This document shows, piece after piece, positions 27,910-36,992 of a stretch of DNA of 64,000 nucleotides. Within the stretch, counting starts at the first letter, position 1; every line of letters begins with the position of its first letter. Both the position numbers and the translations under genes were made by a program. The stretch lies in NCBI RefSeq assembly GCF_021369635.1, contig NZ_JAJNBZ010000012.1, positions 86,828 to 150,827 on the forward strand, in the 5' to 3' direction. Under the pieces are notes generated by a model. It saw only the letters and a list, made by a program, of their open reading frames with translations, did no database searches and had not been told where the DNA came from. Source of the DNA: Paenibacillus profundus. Lineage in GTDB: Bacteria; Bacillota; Bacilli; Paenibacillales; Paenibacillaceae.

Positions 27910-28923
27910 TTATGACTTCGTCTTCTGCAATATATCGCTTGCGATTTGCTCCAACACGACCTTCTTGCCCAAGGCTGTAAACGCCTCGTTATAATTTTGT
28001 CTGCTCGTCATCCGATAGACGTTCCCGCTCTGCACTGCTGTTAATCCTGCCCACAGCTTGCTATCCTCCAACACATTGCTTTCGCTCTCGAACAATAGAA
28101 TCAGATGATCTGGATTGAGCGACGACAGTCCTTCCAAGCTAGTCACCTTGCCTCCCCAACCATCTGGATCCGGTGTCCCCGGCGCTTTTGGGAGCTTGAT
28201 ATCATTGAAGATCATGTCTGCCACTCCTGTGCTAGAATAAATGCGGATTTCTTTGGGAGTCGCTTCGATAACCGCAAACGTTTCATCCTTAGTTACCGCT
28301 GTAATTTGATCATGCAGCTGCTGCGCGCGATCGTCATACTCTTTCATCCATGCTTCCATGTCCTGCTTCTTGTCGAACACCTCCGCTACAAAGGCAAAAC
28401 GCTCGCGGAAGGCGTTGAAACCGTATGGAACCGCCACGGTCGGAGCGATTTTTTGCAGCTCTTCGTACAGTTTATCCTGCGTCGGTCCCGCCAATATCAG
28501 ATCGGGCTCGGCCGCAGCAACAGCTTCTATGTTCACAGGGGTTTGGAACCAACCGGCAATTTTCAAGTCCCCTTTCAGCTTTTCTTTCAAATTTGGAGTC
28601 ATTTCAAGCGGATTGGCCATATCCGTATTTCCGGTCAGGATAGGCTGATAGCCCAAAATCAGCAGTTCCTCTGTGGAGCCTGATATATCCGCAATCCGCA
28701 GCGGATGCGCAGGGATTTCAACTTCGCCTTTAGCATCCTTCACTATGCGGGTCTGGGGCGTCTGTTCTGCGCCAGCCGCAGCCTGCTTTGTATTTTGGTC
28801 CGCTGCATCCGATGAAGCGGCTTCTTTTGCCTCGTTTTGATTGACACTCCCTCCACATCCGAACAACGCAATCGACAAGAGAACAAGTGTTAAAAATACA
28901 ACCTCTTTTTTGATCTGAAACAT
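27910..28923 (-). CDS. iron-siderophore ABC transporter binding lipoprotein
   Basis: A 337-residue FeuA/FhuD-type binding protein. A signal with lipobox IALFGCGG anchors it to the outer face of the membrane. The fold begins IPAHPLRIADISGSTEELLILG, with later VEAVAAAEPDLIL-like and LLFESESN segments typical of class III binding proteins. A perfect Fur box lies in front and an AraC regulator lies upstream in the same direction. The permease and ATPase are not present in this window, so it must work with components encoded elsewhere. Confidence 0.9.
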   Translation of the reverse strand: MFQIKKEVVFLTLVLLSIALFGCGGSVNQNEAKEAASSDAADQNTKQAAAGAEQTPQTRIVKDAKGEVEIPAHPLRIADISGSTEELLILGYQPILTGNTDMANPLEMTPNLKEKLKGDLKIAGWFQTPVNIEAVAAAEPDLILAGPTQDKLYEELQKIAPTVAVPYGFNAFRERFAFVAEVFDKKQDMEAWMKEYDDRAQQLHDQITAVTKDETFAVIEATPKEIRIYSSTGVADMIFNDIKLPKAPGTPDPDGWGGKVTSLEGLSSLNPDHLILLFESESNVLEDSKLWAGLTAVQSGNVYRMTSRQNYNEAFTALGKKVVLEQIASDILQKTKS

Positions 28924-28944
28924 ACTCCATCTCCCTTTGCATAT

Positions 28945-28959
28945 TGATAATGATTATCA
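28945..28959 (-). promoter_or_regulatory. Fur box upstream of the siderophore-binding gene
   Basis: TGATAATGATTATCA, a perfect 7-1-7 inverted repeat identical to the Fur consensus, 22 bases before the ATG. It predicts derepression under iron limitation. Confidence 0.88.
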
Positions 28960-29055
28960 TTTGTATAGTTGACATGATACGCTTCCTTATGTGAGGCTAC
29001 TACCGTCAGACGGATAGGAATACGGCCCAGCGGATTTTTTGCCTAATGGAAAAGA

Positions 29056-29089
29056 AATAAAAACGCCAGGACCTAATCGTCCTGACGTT
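29056..29089 (-). terminator. intrinsic terminator of the AraC regulator gene
   Basis: Minus strand: AACGTCAGGAC-loop-GTCCTGGCGTTTTTATT. Confidence 0.8.
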
Positions 29090-29117
29090 GATGAAGATAG
29101 TGCGCAGTTGAGATGAT

Positions 29118-30092
29118 CTATTGTCTGCGGAGCAGCTCGGAAGGATTGATTCCGAATTTTTTGCGGAACGCTTCGGAAAAATGACTCAGATTGGCATAAC
29201 CAACCTGCCCCGCCGTCTGCGTAACGTTCATTTCTCCACTGAGGAGCAGCTTCATCGCATGCTCCATTCGTTTGTCACGTAAATATCCGAACACGGTCGT
29301 GCCGAAATGTTCCTTGAACCCGATCTTCAGCTTGAAATCGTTCAAGCCAACCATGCGGGACAATTCCAATAGCGACGGAGGGCAATCCATACGCTGCAGC
29401 AAAATATGACCGGCTTCGCGGATTTTGTCCAGATCGCTCTTCGAGAGGCGCGCCAAGCTCTTATCCTGCTCTTGCTCGAACAGAAACGTCTGAAAATGGA
29501 TGCCGAGCAATTCTAGCGCTTTGCCCTCTAAATAGAGCCGCCGCGCCGTATGATGAAACGGACAGTCGAGCATCTGCTGCACAATATACGAGACCTGCGG
29601 ATCAATGGGCTTTTGAAATTTGCGGAACGCCCGGCTGCCAAGCACTCCTGTAAAATTCCGGCTCCCTCTCGGCTCATCTCCCAAGAATCGGTGGAACAAT
29701 TGGAGCGGAATGCCCACCGCCACCGAACGCATGGGAGAACGTTCATCGTACTCGAACGCGGCGTCGAACCGCTCCATGAAATGCAAGTAGCAGGTGCCTG
29801 CCGATAGCTCATGCCGTTCACCAGACACGCACACTTCACCGGCGCCCTCTAGACAGAAGCTAAGCTCCACCATAGCCGCCTCGGACGAAAACCGAAAGGC
29901 GTGATTTGCCGACAAGCGATAATCCGCGTATACGATTTCCATGCCGGAATGCGTCACCAGCCGCTGGATGACCCCGTCACCGATCGGCTCGTGAACCGGA
30001 AGCTGTGCGGATGCTTCAGCAATTGGCCGCGATACATGCAGCCCTTGCAAATATTGATTATAAATATCGTGAATGCTTGTGGTATTCATCAT
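29118..30092 (-). CDS. AraC family regulator (PchR/Btr-like)
   Basis: A 324-residue regulator. The first 200 residues form a cupin-like sensing domain (ELSFCLEGAGEVCVSGERHEL) and the C-terminal 100 hold two helix-turn-helix motifs (SLLELSRMVGLNDFKLKIGFKE and NVTQTAGQVGYANLSHFSEAF). The neighbourhood (siderophore-binding lipoprotein downstream, Fur boxes before both genes) suggests it senses a ferric siderophore and activates uptake genes, as PchR or Btr do. The ATG at 30092 has CAGGAG upstream. Confidence 0.88.
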   Translation of the reverse strand: MMNTTSIHDIYNQYLQGLHVSRPIAEASAQLPVHEPIGDGVIQRLVTHSGMEIVYADYRLSANHAFRFSSEAAMVELSFCLEGAGEVCVSGERHELSAGTCYLHFMERFDAAFEYDERSPMRSVAVGIPLQLFHRFLGDEPRGSRNFTGVLGSRAFRKFQKPIDPQVSYIVQQMLDCPFHHTARRLYLEGKALELLGIHFQTFLFEQEQDKSLARLSKSDLDKIREAGHILLQRMDCPPSLLELSRMVGLNDFKLKIGFKEHFGTTVFGYLRDKRMEHAMKLLLSGEMNVTQTAGQVGYANLSHFSEAFRKKFGINPSELLRRQ

Positions 30093-30145
30093 GTATAACT
30101 CCTGCCCGTATTCTCTTAAGCCTTGTCTTCATGACAAGAACTAAG

Positions 30146-30160
30146 TGAGAATAATTCTCA
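30146..30160 (-). promoter_or_regulatory. Fur box upstream of the AraC regulator
   Basis: TGAGAATAATTCTCA, a perfect 7-1-7 palindrome matching the Fur 15-mer at 13 of 15 positions, about 54 bases before the start codon. Confidence 0.82.
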
Positions 30161-30220
30161 ATGTATCTATTATAGAATAAGGTCCGCAAGCAATCAATAC
30201 TTTGTGTGCCTACAGGCTAC

Positions 30221-30508
30221 TCATATATCATCGGGCATCAGTTTGATAGATATCAGCTGCGGTTTTCTAAGCCAGAACCATCTGCTTTCATAGACGATGT
30301 AATAATTTTTATTTTTTTGAATGGGTTGAATGTCGCTCTCTGAACCGTAAACGGTAACTTGCTGGTTTTCTCTATCTTCCACTAATATAGAATTCTTGTG
30401 CACCTCTAAAACTGTGACTAGTTTAACTGCTTGATCTGAACGCAGCAGCAGCCAAGGCAATAAGACAACAAAACAAATTAGTATTGTAATTGCAATCTTT
30501 TTTTTCAT
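30221..30508 (-). CDS. small membrane-anchored hypothetical protein
   Basis: A 95-residue protein. A basic start and hydrophobic helix (IAITILICFVVLLPWLLL) are followed by a small beta-rich domain (VTVLEVHKNSILVEDRENQQVTVYG) that resembles an OB/SH3-like extracellular fold. AAAGGAG precedes the ATG. I do not recognise the family. It lies at the edge of an AT-rich area. Confidence 0.6.
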   Translation of the reverse strand: MKKKIAITILICFVVLLPWLLLRSDQAVKLVTVLEVHKNSILVEDRENQQVTVYGSESDIQPIQKNKNYYIVYESRWFWLRKPQLISIKLMPDDI

Positions 30509-30750
30509 AATTTTTTCTCACTCCTTTAAATAATCAAAACGAACGACATGAAAAGACTTAATTTAGAAAATTTCACTCCTTTGGGAATGGGAGATAAAAA
30601 AAGATGGCATTTTTAGTGGCGGCTCTTAGTTAACTTATTTAGGTAAAACACCGAATAATAAACAATTCAAATATATATAGAACTATTTTCAGATGGAGTA
30701 GTCGCCCCATTCATCTTTATGTTGATTCAATCGGTACAGCATGGCAGTCT

Positions 30751-30770
30751 CATACTACTCGAGTAGTATG
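30751..30770. repeat. 20-bp perfect palindrome
   Basis: CATACTACTCGAGTAGTATG reads the same on both strands with no spacer. It could be an operator for a dimeric protein or a recombination scar. Confidence 0.6.
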
Positions 30771-30922
30771 ATTATAATAACAGCATTTTCAACCCAGGTT
30801 TTTTATCATTTGATGTGAGCACAGTCTATGGGACTAAAGGGAGTATTGATATAAATTATCATAATGACGGGCCTCCTCATTATGGATGGCTGCAAAATGA
30901 AGTCCGTATTCCTACAAGCTAA
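30767..30922 (+). pseudogene. C-terminal remnant of an unidentified exported-type protein
   Basis: An open stretch ending FLSFDVSTVYGTKGS...HNDGPPHYGWLQNEVRIPTS and a stop. It is protein-like but has no start. I do not recognise the family; a short secreted protein or peptide precursor is possible. Confidence 0.3.
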
Positions 30923-31041
30923 TCTCAGGTTCGCACTATCCCCATAAGTGGTTAAATTACTTTAAGCTAATACTTTAAGCTGTAAGTCTGCCTAAAATAG
31001 CAGAAGAGCTTGGCATTCATGTAGCAATAGCTTTCTACTAG

Positions 31042-31362
31042 CGGCATAAGATCTTAAATGCCCTTCGTTTCCAAGGCTTTACTACACTCAAAGGCCCACC
31101 AAGTAAATTAGTTTTCACATTTAAAATGCCTCAATTTAATGATACAGAGGATAGGATTACAGTAGAAATTAAATCTTTTGAAAAAGGCTGTGAAATGACC
31201 TTTACACAAGTTATTTTGGTTCCTCATGAAGAAGGTTGGACTGAAGAAGACATTGAAAAAGCCCTTGGTCAATATAATAGTCAAACCGAACAAGGTTGGG
31301 GTTATATGTTTGAAGGGTTAAAACGATTAGTTGAAACGGGTAAAATTAATTACCCGTCATAA
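31042..31362 (+). pseudogene. SRPBCC/AHSA1 domain protein, 5' truncated
   Basis: The open part reads GPPSKLVFTFKMPQFNDTEDRITVEIK and ends GWGYMFEGLKRLVETGKI, the C-terminal half of a START-like AHSA1 domain, including the characteristic HEEGWTEEDIEKALGQY helix. The N-terminal half is replaced by unrelated sequence after an upstream stop. An ATG at 31126 lacks a ribosome site. Expression of a stable product is doubtful. Confidence 0.65.
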
Positions 31363-31465
31363 ATTTTAATTACAATTCAATCACGTGCGGCTACTTTCGC
31401 TCGTGTTTTTGTTTAGTTCGTTGTCCACACAAATGATGTAGTAGAAGAGAAAGTGATTGTTTAAC

Positions 31466-31500
31466 TAACGGATTACGATACTTGAATCGTAATATCGTTA
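31466..31500. terminator. inverted repeat after the EamA gene
   Basis: TAACG-g-ATTACGAT-acttga-ATCGTAAT-at-CGTTA. It lies between the plus-strand remnant and the minus-strand exporter, so it is probably a shared transcription end, though T tracts are weak. Confidence 0.5.
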
Positions 31501-31512
31501 TAAAACATGCCA

Positions 31513-32409
31513 TCACCTTGCTTTTGGATTTAATTTGTTCTTTTGTTTGCTATTGACCAGATAAATGCTTATCAAAATCAAAAATAATCCCACTACTAGA
31601 TTGATGGTAATAGCTTCATGTAAAAAGGTAATACTTATAATATTTGATATAAGTGGGATAAGAAATGTATAGGACCCTACTTTGCTTGCTTCCCCTGAAC
31701 CAATAAGTACAAAATAAGTCAACCATCCTAACGCTATAACGAAGATAGATATAAATAGTAGATTTGAAATGAATGTTATATTCCATACGATGTCTGACCA
31801 ACTCTCAATTGTAGTGCCCGAACCTATTAAAAAAAGACCGCCAATCAAAAGCTGAAGCGACACAACCCAAATCGAATCTACTTGATCGCTTGTTTTTTTC
31901 ATAAACACGGTGCCGAAAGACCAGCTCAATGCAGTACCTAAAGCAAGTAATATACCAATGATTGAAGCATGACCGATTAAACCACCTGCACTTATAATAG
32001 CGACACCAGAAAAACCAAGTATCAAACCAATAATTTTTAATGTAAACATGGATTCCCCCAACCACATCCAGGAAAAAATGCCCAGAAGAACAGGTTGAAG
32101 AAAAACAATAGCCGAAAAAAGTCCAGCAGGCATATAGATTAGCCCAAAAGTCATAAGACCATAATACAAAATGATATTTAACACGGCAGAAATAAGATAT
32201 ATATGCCAAGTTTCTTTTAAACGCAAATTTTTGTATCGTGGAATAGCAAACATAAGTAGTATAAGACCGCCTATGAAAGTTCTTATACCTGCAAACAGCA
32301 GTGGTGGTGCATACAAAAGTCCAATCTTCGTTAATGGCCAGTTCAACCCCCACATAACCACAAGAAATGCGAGGAAAATAAAAGTTTTCTTCTGAGAAAG
32401 ACGCTTCAC
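31513..32409 (-). CDS. EamA/DMT family exporter
   Basis: A 298-residue inner-membrane protein with about ten helices in two EamA repeats (first GLNWPLTKIGLLYAPPLLFAG, second ALGTALSWSFGTVFMKK). This family exports amino acids, cysteine-pathway metabolites or other small molecules. It faces a divergent LysR regulator whose intergenic region is short, so it is probably controlled by that regulator. Base composition is AT-rich compared with the genes before 30 kb. Confidence 0.9.
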   Translation of the reverse strand: MKRLSQKKTFIFLAFLVVMWGLNWPLTKIGLLYAPPLLFAGIRTFIGGLILLMFAIPRYKNLRLKETWHIYLISAVLNIILYYGLMTFGLIYMPAGLFSAIVFLQPVLLGIFSWMWLGESMFTLKIIGLILGFSGVAIISAGGLIGHASIIGILLALGTALSWSFGTVFMKKTSDQVDSIWVVSLQLLIGGLFLIGSGTTIESWSDIVWNITFISNLLFISIFVIALGWLTYFVLIGSGEASKVGSYTFLIPLISNIISITFLHEAITINLVVGLFLILISIYLVNSKQKNKLNPKAR

Positions 32410-32522
32410 TTTATTGCCACTCCCTATTACTATTTTGTTATTTTAAATCACTTTATAATGGTATATGATTTATATAGATAAATAAAATGAATACTCATTA
32501 TAAGGAACATATCAAATTAGTT

Positions 32523-33389
32523 ATGACCATTACACAACTCACCATATTTTTAAAAGTTGCTGAAACGGGCAGTTTCACACGAGCTGGACAAATACTCCAT
32601 ATGACCCAACCGGCTGTAAGCCGCGCAATCTCCAATCTTGAATCAGATTTAGACGTCACACTAATTATTCGGGATCGCAAAAATGGGATTATCCTTACAG
32701 ATATCGGTAAGCGTATGCTCGTACAAATCCGAGAGATTTTGAAAGGCTTCGAAAAAATGAAACAGGAGATCGCTGCTGAAAAAGGTCTGGAAATAGGAAC
32801 CATTCGCATCGGCGCATTTCCTACCGCATCTGCATATTTCTTGCCAAAAATCATTCGTGCCATTCAACAGAAATATCCTAATTTAGAATTTGATCTTTAT
32901 GAAGGGACCGTAAATGAAGTGGAAAAATGGTTAGCTTCGCGAGTCATAGATGTTGGAATTATTACGCTGCCAAATGAAGATTTAGAAATTCTCCCTCTTT
33001 ATAAGGATAAAATGGTTGCGGTATTACGTGACGACCACCCATTACAAAGTCAACCCTTCATTCGTATCAATGATTTGGATAATGAACCCCTAATCATTTG
33101 CAAAGGGGGGAATGAATTACCTATTATTGACACATTCAACAAGACGGAGACAAACCTACAGGTTAAGTTTGTAGTCCATAACACGAGTGCATTATTGAAC
33201 ATGATACAAGAGGGATTAGGTCTAGCTATCCTATCAGAGTTATCATTGACAACCCTGCCACCTAATGTTCATATTCGTGAATTAGAGCCGCAGGTTTTGA
33301 GAGACATTAATCTGGCTGTCCCTTCTCTAAAGGAATCCTCGTTAGCAGTTCAATTATTTATCAAGACGGCACAAGAGTTGTTCTGTTGA
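32523..33389 (+). CDS. LysR family transcriptional regulator
   Basis: A 288-residue regulator. The helix-turn-helix is at the N-terminus (FLKVAETGSFTRAGQILHMTQPAVSRAISNLE, conventional in this family), followed by a type 2 periplasmic-binding-like effector domain (TIRIGAFPTASAYFLPKI, GLGLAILSEL). The start at 32523 fits the family; a start at 32487 adds 12 residues, and neither has a strong ribosome site. It is divergent from the EamA exporter and likely controls it. Effector is unknown. Confidence 0.88.
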   Translation: MTITQLTIFLKVAETGSFTRAGQILHMTQPAVSRAISNLESDLDVTLIIRDRKNGIILTDIGKRMLVQIREILKGFEKMKQEIAAEKGLEIGTIRIGAFPTASAYFLPKIIRAIQQKYPNLEFDLYEGTVNEVEKWLASRVIDVGIITLPNEDLEILPLYKDKMVAVLRDDHPLQSQPFIRINDLDNEPLIICKGGNELPIIDTFNKTETNLQVKFVVHNTSALLNMIQEGLGLAILSELSLTTLPPNVHIRELEPQVLRDINLAVPSLKESSLAVQLFIKTAQELFC

Positions 33390-33505
33390 GCACTATGCTT
33401 GAAGCCCAGCACATCGGATTGGACATACTATTTATGCCTTGCGGCTGAATCGTTCGCATCTTTATAGGTGGGCAGGCGGGTCGGCTCCCCCTTGTCTCTT
33501 CCTGC

Positions 33506-33637
33506 ATTGGATTTTGTCCAATGAAACAGCAGCGTATGCCTCTTTACGGCAGGTTTCATTGGAATTGATCCAATGGTTTAGGACTTCAACCGCATCAAAT
33601 GATGGCAAACAGCCGGATCCACTGGACAAAATCCAAT
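33506..33637 (-). repeat. dispersed inverted-repeat element, copy C
   Basis: It is 132 bp long, with ends ATTGGATTTTGTCCAATGAA and TCCACTGGACAAAATCCAAT that are inverted repeats of each other. It is identical in length to copy B, and similarity continues past the 33637 end (TTTTCCAATGC). It sits between the LysR gene and the O-methyltransferase, not inside a gene. Confidence 0.72.
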
Positions 33638-33829
33638 CTACATGACATTAACTCGCCTCCTACTCCTATTCCACTGCATGTTTTCCAATGCTTTGTTGCG
33701 CCGGTCCGCAAAAAATGATGCTCATACTTGTTCACGCTATCGAATCGCGAAAAAGCCGAGCAAATCAGGCAGACACACCTGATGTTCACTCGGCTCGTAA
33801 ACTAACTATTGAAATGGTAGAAACGATAT

Positions 33830-34507
33830 CTATCTCTCATCTGTAACTAACGCAATGGAAAATCCGTCGTAACCCTTGCTGCCCACCGTCTGAATCGCCG
33901 TCGCGCTTACACGAGGCTCGGCAGCGATCAGCTCGCAGAAACGGCGAACCCCTTGAACGCTGGGATCATCACTTGCTTCGTCTAAGACTGCGCCGCCTCG
34001 TACGACATTATCGCCGATAATTAGGCTGCCTTGACGGGAGAGCTTAAGCGCCCACGCGAAGTATTCCGGGTTGCTTGGCTTGTCGGCGTCGATAAAGATG
34101 AGGTCAAACGGACCTCTTCCCTCGGCCTCCAGCTGCGCCAGCGTATCGACCGCCAGGCCTGTGCGCAGCTCGACAATATCTGCCACGCCTGCACGCTGGA
34201 TGTTGGCACGGGCGACTTCGGCGTGCTTAAGGTCCGCCTCCAGCGTAACCACCCGCCCATCTTGAGGCAATGCTCGCGCAAGCCAGATGGTGCTGTATCC
34301 GCCCAATGTGCCAATCTCCAATACATTGCGGGCGCCTTGGACCCGTGCCAACAAATGCAGCAGCTTGCCCTGATTCGGAGACACGTCAATCGGCGGCAGT
34401 CCTGCGGCGGCATTGGCTGCGAGCACAGAATCCAGCACGGGATCAGACGGCACAAGCAGATTAGTGAAGTAGCGGTCGACCGCCGTCCATTTATCAAAAT
34501 TGTCCAT
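33830..34507 (-). CDS. O-methyltransferase (class I SAM-dependent)
   Basis: A 225-residue enzyme of the caffeoyl-CoA/catechol O-methyltransferase family. Motif I is VLEIGTLGGYSTIWLA, with motif II VVTLEADLKHAEVA and the metal-binding FDLIFIDADKPSN followed by GDNVVRGG. The Asp residues in these motifs bind a divalent metal in the family. GGAGGAAG precedes the ATG. The methyl acceptor (catechol-like) is not determinable. It lies directly downstream of thrS on the same strand, but with its own spacing and promoter region. Confidence 0.9.
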   Translation of the reverse strand: MDNFDKWTAVDRYFTNLLVPSDPVLDSVLAANAAAGLPPIDVSPNQGKLLHLLARVQGARNVLEIGTLGGYSTIWLARALPQDGRVVTLEADLKHAEVARANIQRAGVADIVELRTGLAVDTLAQLEAEGRGPFDLIFIDADKPSNPEYFAWALKLSRQGSLIIGDNVVRGGAVLDEASDDPSVQGVRRFCELIAAEPRVSATAIQTVGSKGYDGFSIALVTDER

Positions 34508-34652
34508 ACCTGCTTCCTCCTATTGGTTGGATATTCAACTTGAGGTCACTACAGCAGTTGTAAGCCTCACACACTCTTCCACCCAATATTATACAGGTAA
34601 ATGTTTCCTGATAGAAGCAGTCAAGCACTTTTTTTCACCATCATCATTCAGT

Positions 34653-36566
34653 TTACTTTTTAGCACGGGCCTCTTCAACGATTTGGTTCGTCAACTCTAG
34701 AATGCTCATAGAGCCAAGGTCGCCTTCCCCCCGTTTTCGAACAGACACGCTCCCGGATTTTTCCTCATTCTCTCCAAGCACGAGCATATACGGAACCTTT
34801 TCACGTTGGGCCTCCCGTATTTTGTATCCAAGTCTTTCGTTCCGCATATCGACTTCGACACGTATACCGGCTTCATCCAACGATTTCTTCACTTGGCAGG
34901 CATAGTCGCCGTACTGCTCTGATACAGGCAGCAGCTTTGCCTGAATTGGCGCGAGCCATAGCGGAAAAGCGCCGGAGAAATGTTCAGTTAAAATTCCGAT
35001 AAATCGATCCACCGAACCGTAAACAGCGCGGTGAATAACGACCGGCCGGTACTTTTGGCTGTCCTCGCCGATATACGAAAGATCAAATTTTTCAGGCATT
35101 TGAAAATCAAGTTGGATCGTCCCGCATTGCCAACTCCGTTTGAGCGCGTCTAAGATGTGAAAATCAATCTTCGGACCGTAGAATGCTCCATCGCCTGCAT
35201 TAATGCGATATTCGATGCCCCGCTTATCCAACACATTCTGCAATGATTGTTCCGCTTGATTCCATAGTTCTTCAGACCCCATCGAATCTTCCGGACGAGT
35301 GGACAGCTCAATTGTATATTCAAAACCGAATACTTGATAAATATGGTCAATCAATGCAATGACACGGCTGATTTCCTCTTCAATCTGGTCAGGTCGAACG
35401 AACAAGTGAGCATCGTCCTGGCAAAATGTGCGCACTCTCATCATCCCATTCAGAGCGCCGGAAAATTCGTGGCGGTGCACTTGTCCGAACTCCGCAATCC
35501 GAATTGGCAGCTCCCGGTAGGAATGCAGGCTATTTTTGAAAATGAGCATATGTCCCGGGCAGTTCATCGGCTTCAACGCGTATTTCGTAGCGTCCACGTC
35601 AGTGAAGTACATATTATCTTTGTAGTGATCCCAGTGCCCGGATTGCTCCCACAGCCTATTATTCATCATAAGAGGCGTACGCACTTCATCGTAATCTCGC
35701 TGCCTTTGCAATTCGCGCGCGAAATGTTCAAGCTCCGTGCGGATGGTCATCCCTTTCGGAAGATAAAAAGGCATTCCCGGCGCTTCTTCAGAGAACATGA
35801 ACAATCCAAGTTCTTTGCCAAGCTTGCGATGATCACGCTTTTTAGCTTCCTCAAGGCGATGTAAATGTTCCTCAAGCTTGGATTTCTTCGGAAATGCGGT
35901 TCCATAGATTCGCTGCAGCATCTTATTATTGGAGTCCCCACGCCAGTAAGCACCCGCAACATTCAACAGCTTGAATGCTTTGATTCGGCCGGTCGTCGGC
36001 AGATGCGGCCCTCGGCACAGGTCAAAAAATTCACCTTGATCGTAAATGGTAATAACGTCATCTTGCGGCAGATCGCGAATGAGCTCCAGCTTAAGCGGTT
36101 CATCGCGCTCCGCGAAAATCTCCAACGCTTCTGTGCGGCTAACCACTCGACGTACGATAGGCAGGTTCTCTTGTATAATCCGCTCCATCTCTTGTTCAAT
36201 TGAGGCAAGATCATCACTAGACAGCGGTGTTTCTATGTCAATGTCGTAATAAAATCCATCTTCGATTACTGGACCAATCCCCAGTTTAACAGCCTTATCT
36301 CCGTATATGCGTTTAATGGCTTGAGCCAATACATGCGCCGTGCTGTGCCGAACTATTTCCAGACCGTCTTTGCTATCCAGCGTAACGATTTCGACAAGGC
36401 TGTCATGATCGAGCGTGTAGTTCAGATCAACCGGTTTGCCATTGACTTTTCCAGCTATCGCTTGTTTCTTCAAGCTGGAACTAATGGATTCCGCCACTTG
36501 TTCGATTGTCGTGTCTTGAGGATACCTCTTGCTTGTGCCATCGGGCAGTATTACGTTGATCTCCAT
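34653..36566 (-). CDS. thrS: threonine--tRNA ligase
   Basis: A 637-residue class II synthetase. Domains in order are: N-terminal TGS (residues 1-60), editing domain with HSTAHVLAQAI (about 75-90), catalytic core with MNCPGHMLIF (zinc Cys) and later the third class II motif, and the C-terminal anticodon-binding domain (PVSEQYGDYACQVKKSLDEAG). It charges tRNA-Thr in the cytoplasm. GGAGG precedes the ATG. A T-box leader stands upstream, so synthesis rises when uncharged tRNA-Thr accumulates. Confidence 0.97.
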   Translation of the reverse strand: MEINVILPDGTSKRYPQDTTIEQVAESISSSLKKQAIAGKVNGKPVDLNYTLDHDSLVEIVTLDSKDGLEIVRHSTAHVLAQAIKRIYGDKAVKLGIGPVIEDGFYYDIDIETPLSSDDLASIEQEMERIIQENLPIVRRVVSRTEALEIFAERDEPLKLELIRDLPQDDVITIYDQGEFFDLCRGPHLPTTGRIKAFKLLNVAGAYWRGDSNNKMLQRIYGTAFPKKSKLEEHLHRLEEAKKRDHRKLGKELGLFMFSEEAPGMPFYLPKGMTIRTELEHFARELQRQRDYDEVRTPLMMNNRLWEQSGHWDHYKDNMYFTDVDATKYALKPMNCPGHMLIFKNSLHSYRELPIRIAEFGQVHRHEFSGALNGMMRVRTFCQDDAHLFVRPDQIEEEISRVIALIDHIYQVFGFEYTIELSTRPEDSMGSEELWNQAEQSLQNVLDKRGIEYRINAGDGAFYGPKIDFHILDALKRSWQCGTIQLDFQMPEKFDLSYIGEDSQKYRPVVIHRAVYGSVDRFIGILTEHFSGAFPLWLAPIQAKLLPVSEQYGDYACQVKKSLDEAGIRVEVDMRNERLGYKIREAQREKVPYMLVLGENEEKSGSVSVRKRGEGDLGSMSILELTNQIVEEARAKK

Positions 36567-36610
36567 GATCCAGCCTCCATTCCTACGTTCTCCATTGAAT
36601 TTTTGAACGC

Positions 36611-36930
36611 AAAAAAACGCAGCTCTCCCGCAAAGGGACGAGTGCGTTCAGCTCGTGGTTCCACCCTGATTCGATCTGCGGCGTTACATGTCGTGGCTGT
36701 TCTCCAGAGCATGCCGATGCTAGATCCTCATTGATATCCGGTAACGGGGATAAGACGGTGCCGCTTACTGCCGCGAGAACAGATCGACGGGTTCAACGTC
36801 ACGGCTACGAAGGGGTAATCTCGCATCCGGTACTGAAGAAGCTTGCAGCTGTAACTTCTCTCTCTGGGCAGGCCGTAATGGAAATCATGTCTTTGATCAA
36901 TGCCTCATTTTTTAGTTTGATAACAATATT
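36611..36930 (-). promoter_or_regulatory. T-box leader of thrS
   Basis: Read on the minus strand: a long structured leader with the T-box core AGGGTGGAACCACG near 36655-36668, then a terminator (AACGCA-TC-TCCC stem, T7) at 36611-36648. A candidate Thr specifier ACC is at 36814..36816 within GAGATTACCCC. Uncharged tRNA-Thr would stabilise the antiterminator. Confidence 0.88.
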
Positions 36931-36931
36931 A

Positions 36932-36961
36932 CATTGCTGAACTCGCAAAAGTCAAGAAATG
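36932..36961 (-). promoter_or_regulatory. sigma-A promoter of thrS
   Basis: Minus strand TTGACT, 18 bases, TAATAT just upstream of the T-box leader. Confidence 0.6.
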
Positions 36962-36992
36962 AAATAACGGTGGGTCACTTTTGTACTAAACT

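Larger units (their letters stand above)
30509..31041. other. AT-rich region with gene debris
   Basis: No intact gene. It holds a 20-bp perfect palindrome (30751..30770), the C-terminal remnant at 30767..30922, and a piece near 30990-31040 reading LPKIAEELGIHVAIAFY, which resembles a transposase or helix-turn-helix fragment. The composition is much richer in A+T than the 20-30 kb segment. Confidence 0.45.

Noticed and set aside
30509..33390. prophage or defence island
   Set aside because: No integrase, phage structural gene, restriction, toxin-antitoxin or CRISPR gene is recognisable here.
36600..36940. plus-strand frames in the thrS leader
   Set aside because: They are shadows of the structured T-box RNA.
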